Shown piece by piece: positions 5,252 to 5,254 of a DNA stretch of 5,254 nt. Positions within the stretch are counted from its first letter, which is position 1; each line of letters begins with the position of its first letter. A program made the position numbers and the translations under genes. Below the pieces are notes generated by a model. It was given only the letters and a program-made list of their open reading frames with translations. It was not told where the DNA came from and ran no database searches. The stretch comes from an uncultured Collinsella sp. (GTDB lineage Bacteria > Actinomycetota > Coriobacteriia > Coriobacteriales > Coriobacteriaceae), in the NCBI GenBank assembly GCA_900550825.1, contig URTZ01000144.1, positions 1-5,254 on the forward strand. The letters are read 5' to 3'.

Positions 5252-5254
5252 TTC

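Larger units (their letters stand above)
5053..5254. other. Upstream region of the nuclease-like gene, no gene seen
   Basis: About 200 nt with a ribosome binding site (5059-5065), short repeats, a candidate minus-strand promoter and an edge palindrome. No coding frame is convincing on either strand. GC is about 65% in 5041-5100, 53% in 5101-5160 and 42% in 5161-5220 (hand counts). Confidence 0.55.

Noticed and set aside
1..5254. CRISPR array, rRNA or riboswitch
   Set aside because: I saw no regularly spaced direct repeats, no rRNA-like blocks, and no riboswitch core in the leaders on either strand.

Overview
The window looks like a chromosomal segment from a high-GC actinobacterium of the class Coriobacteriia, most likely Collinsella or a close relative. 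This is an inference from codon usage, from the gene order (ABC-F ATPase, small membrane protein, M50 protease, scpA), and from a C-terminal nuclease-like protein of a type I associate with Coriobacteriia. No database search was possible.

All confident genes are on the minus strand, so transcription runs from high to low coordinates. Positions 1-3423 hold a tight housekeeping cluster: a 677-aa ABC-F ATPase, a 98-aa membrane protein with a GTG start that overlaps the ATPase stop by 14 nt, a 227-aa site-2-type M50 metalloprotease whose ribosome binding site overlaps the previous stop codon, and, after 84 nt, the first 109 codons of scpA, which runs off the left edge. Sampled GC here is about 67-72%.

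Positions 3455-3612 form a self-contained tRNA-Ala(GGC) unit with a good promoter, a 73-nt tRNA carrying the G3:U70 alanine identity pair, and a Rho-independent terminator. The terminator's T-run ends only 31 nt before the ABC-F start codon, so the cluster either has a very close promoter or depends on readthrough.

Positions 3613-3906 contain no convincing gene. They hold a 156-bp element with perfect 31-bp inverted arms (3696-3726 and 3821-3851), which looks like a miniature mobile or dispersed repeat or a structured RNA.

Positions 3907-5052 encode a 381-aa protein that reads as an N-terminal AbiEi-like region, a variable polar linker, and a C-terminal DUF559/Vsr-like PD-(D/E)XK fold. Most of it is 45-50% GC, but its first ~44 codons and leader are about 65% GC, so it looks mosaic and acquired. 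The linker contains a perfect 18-bp hairpin. The region 5053-5254 holds its leader, a candidate promoter, short repeats and an edge palindrome, but no gene. The most interesting parts are the inverted-repeat element and the nuclease-like gene.
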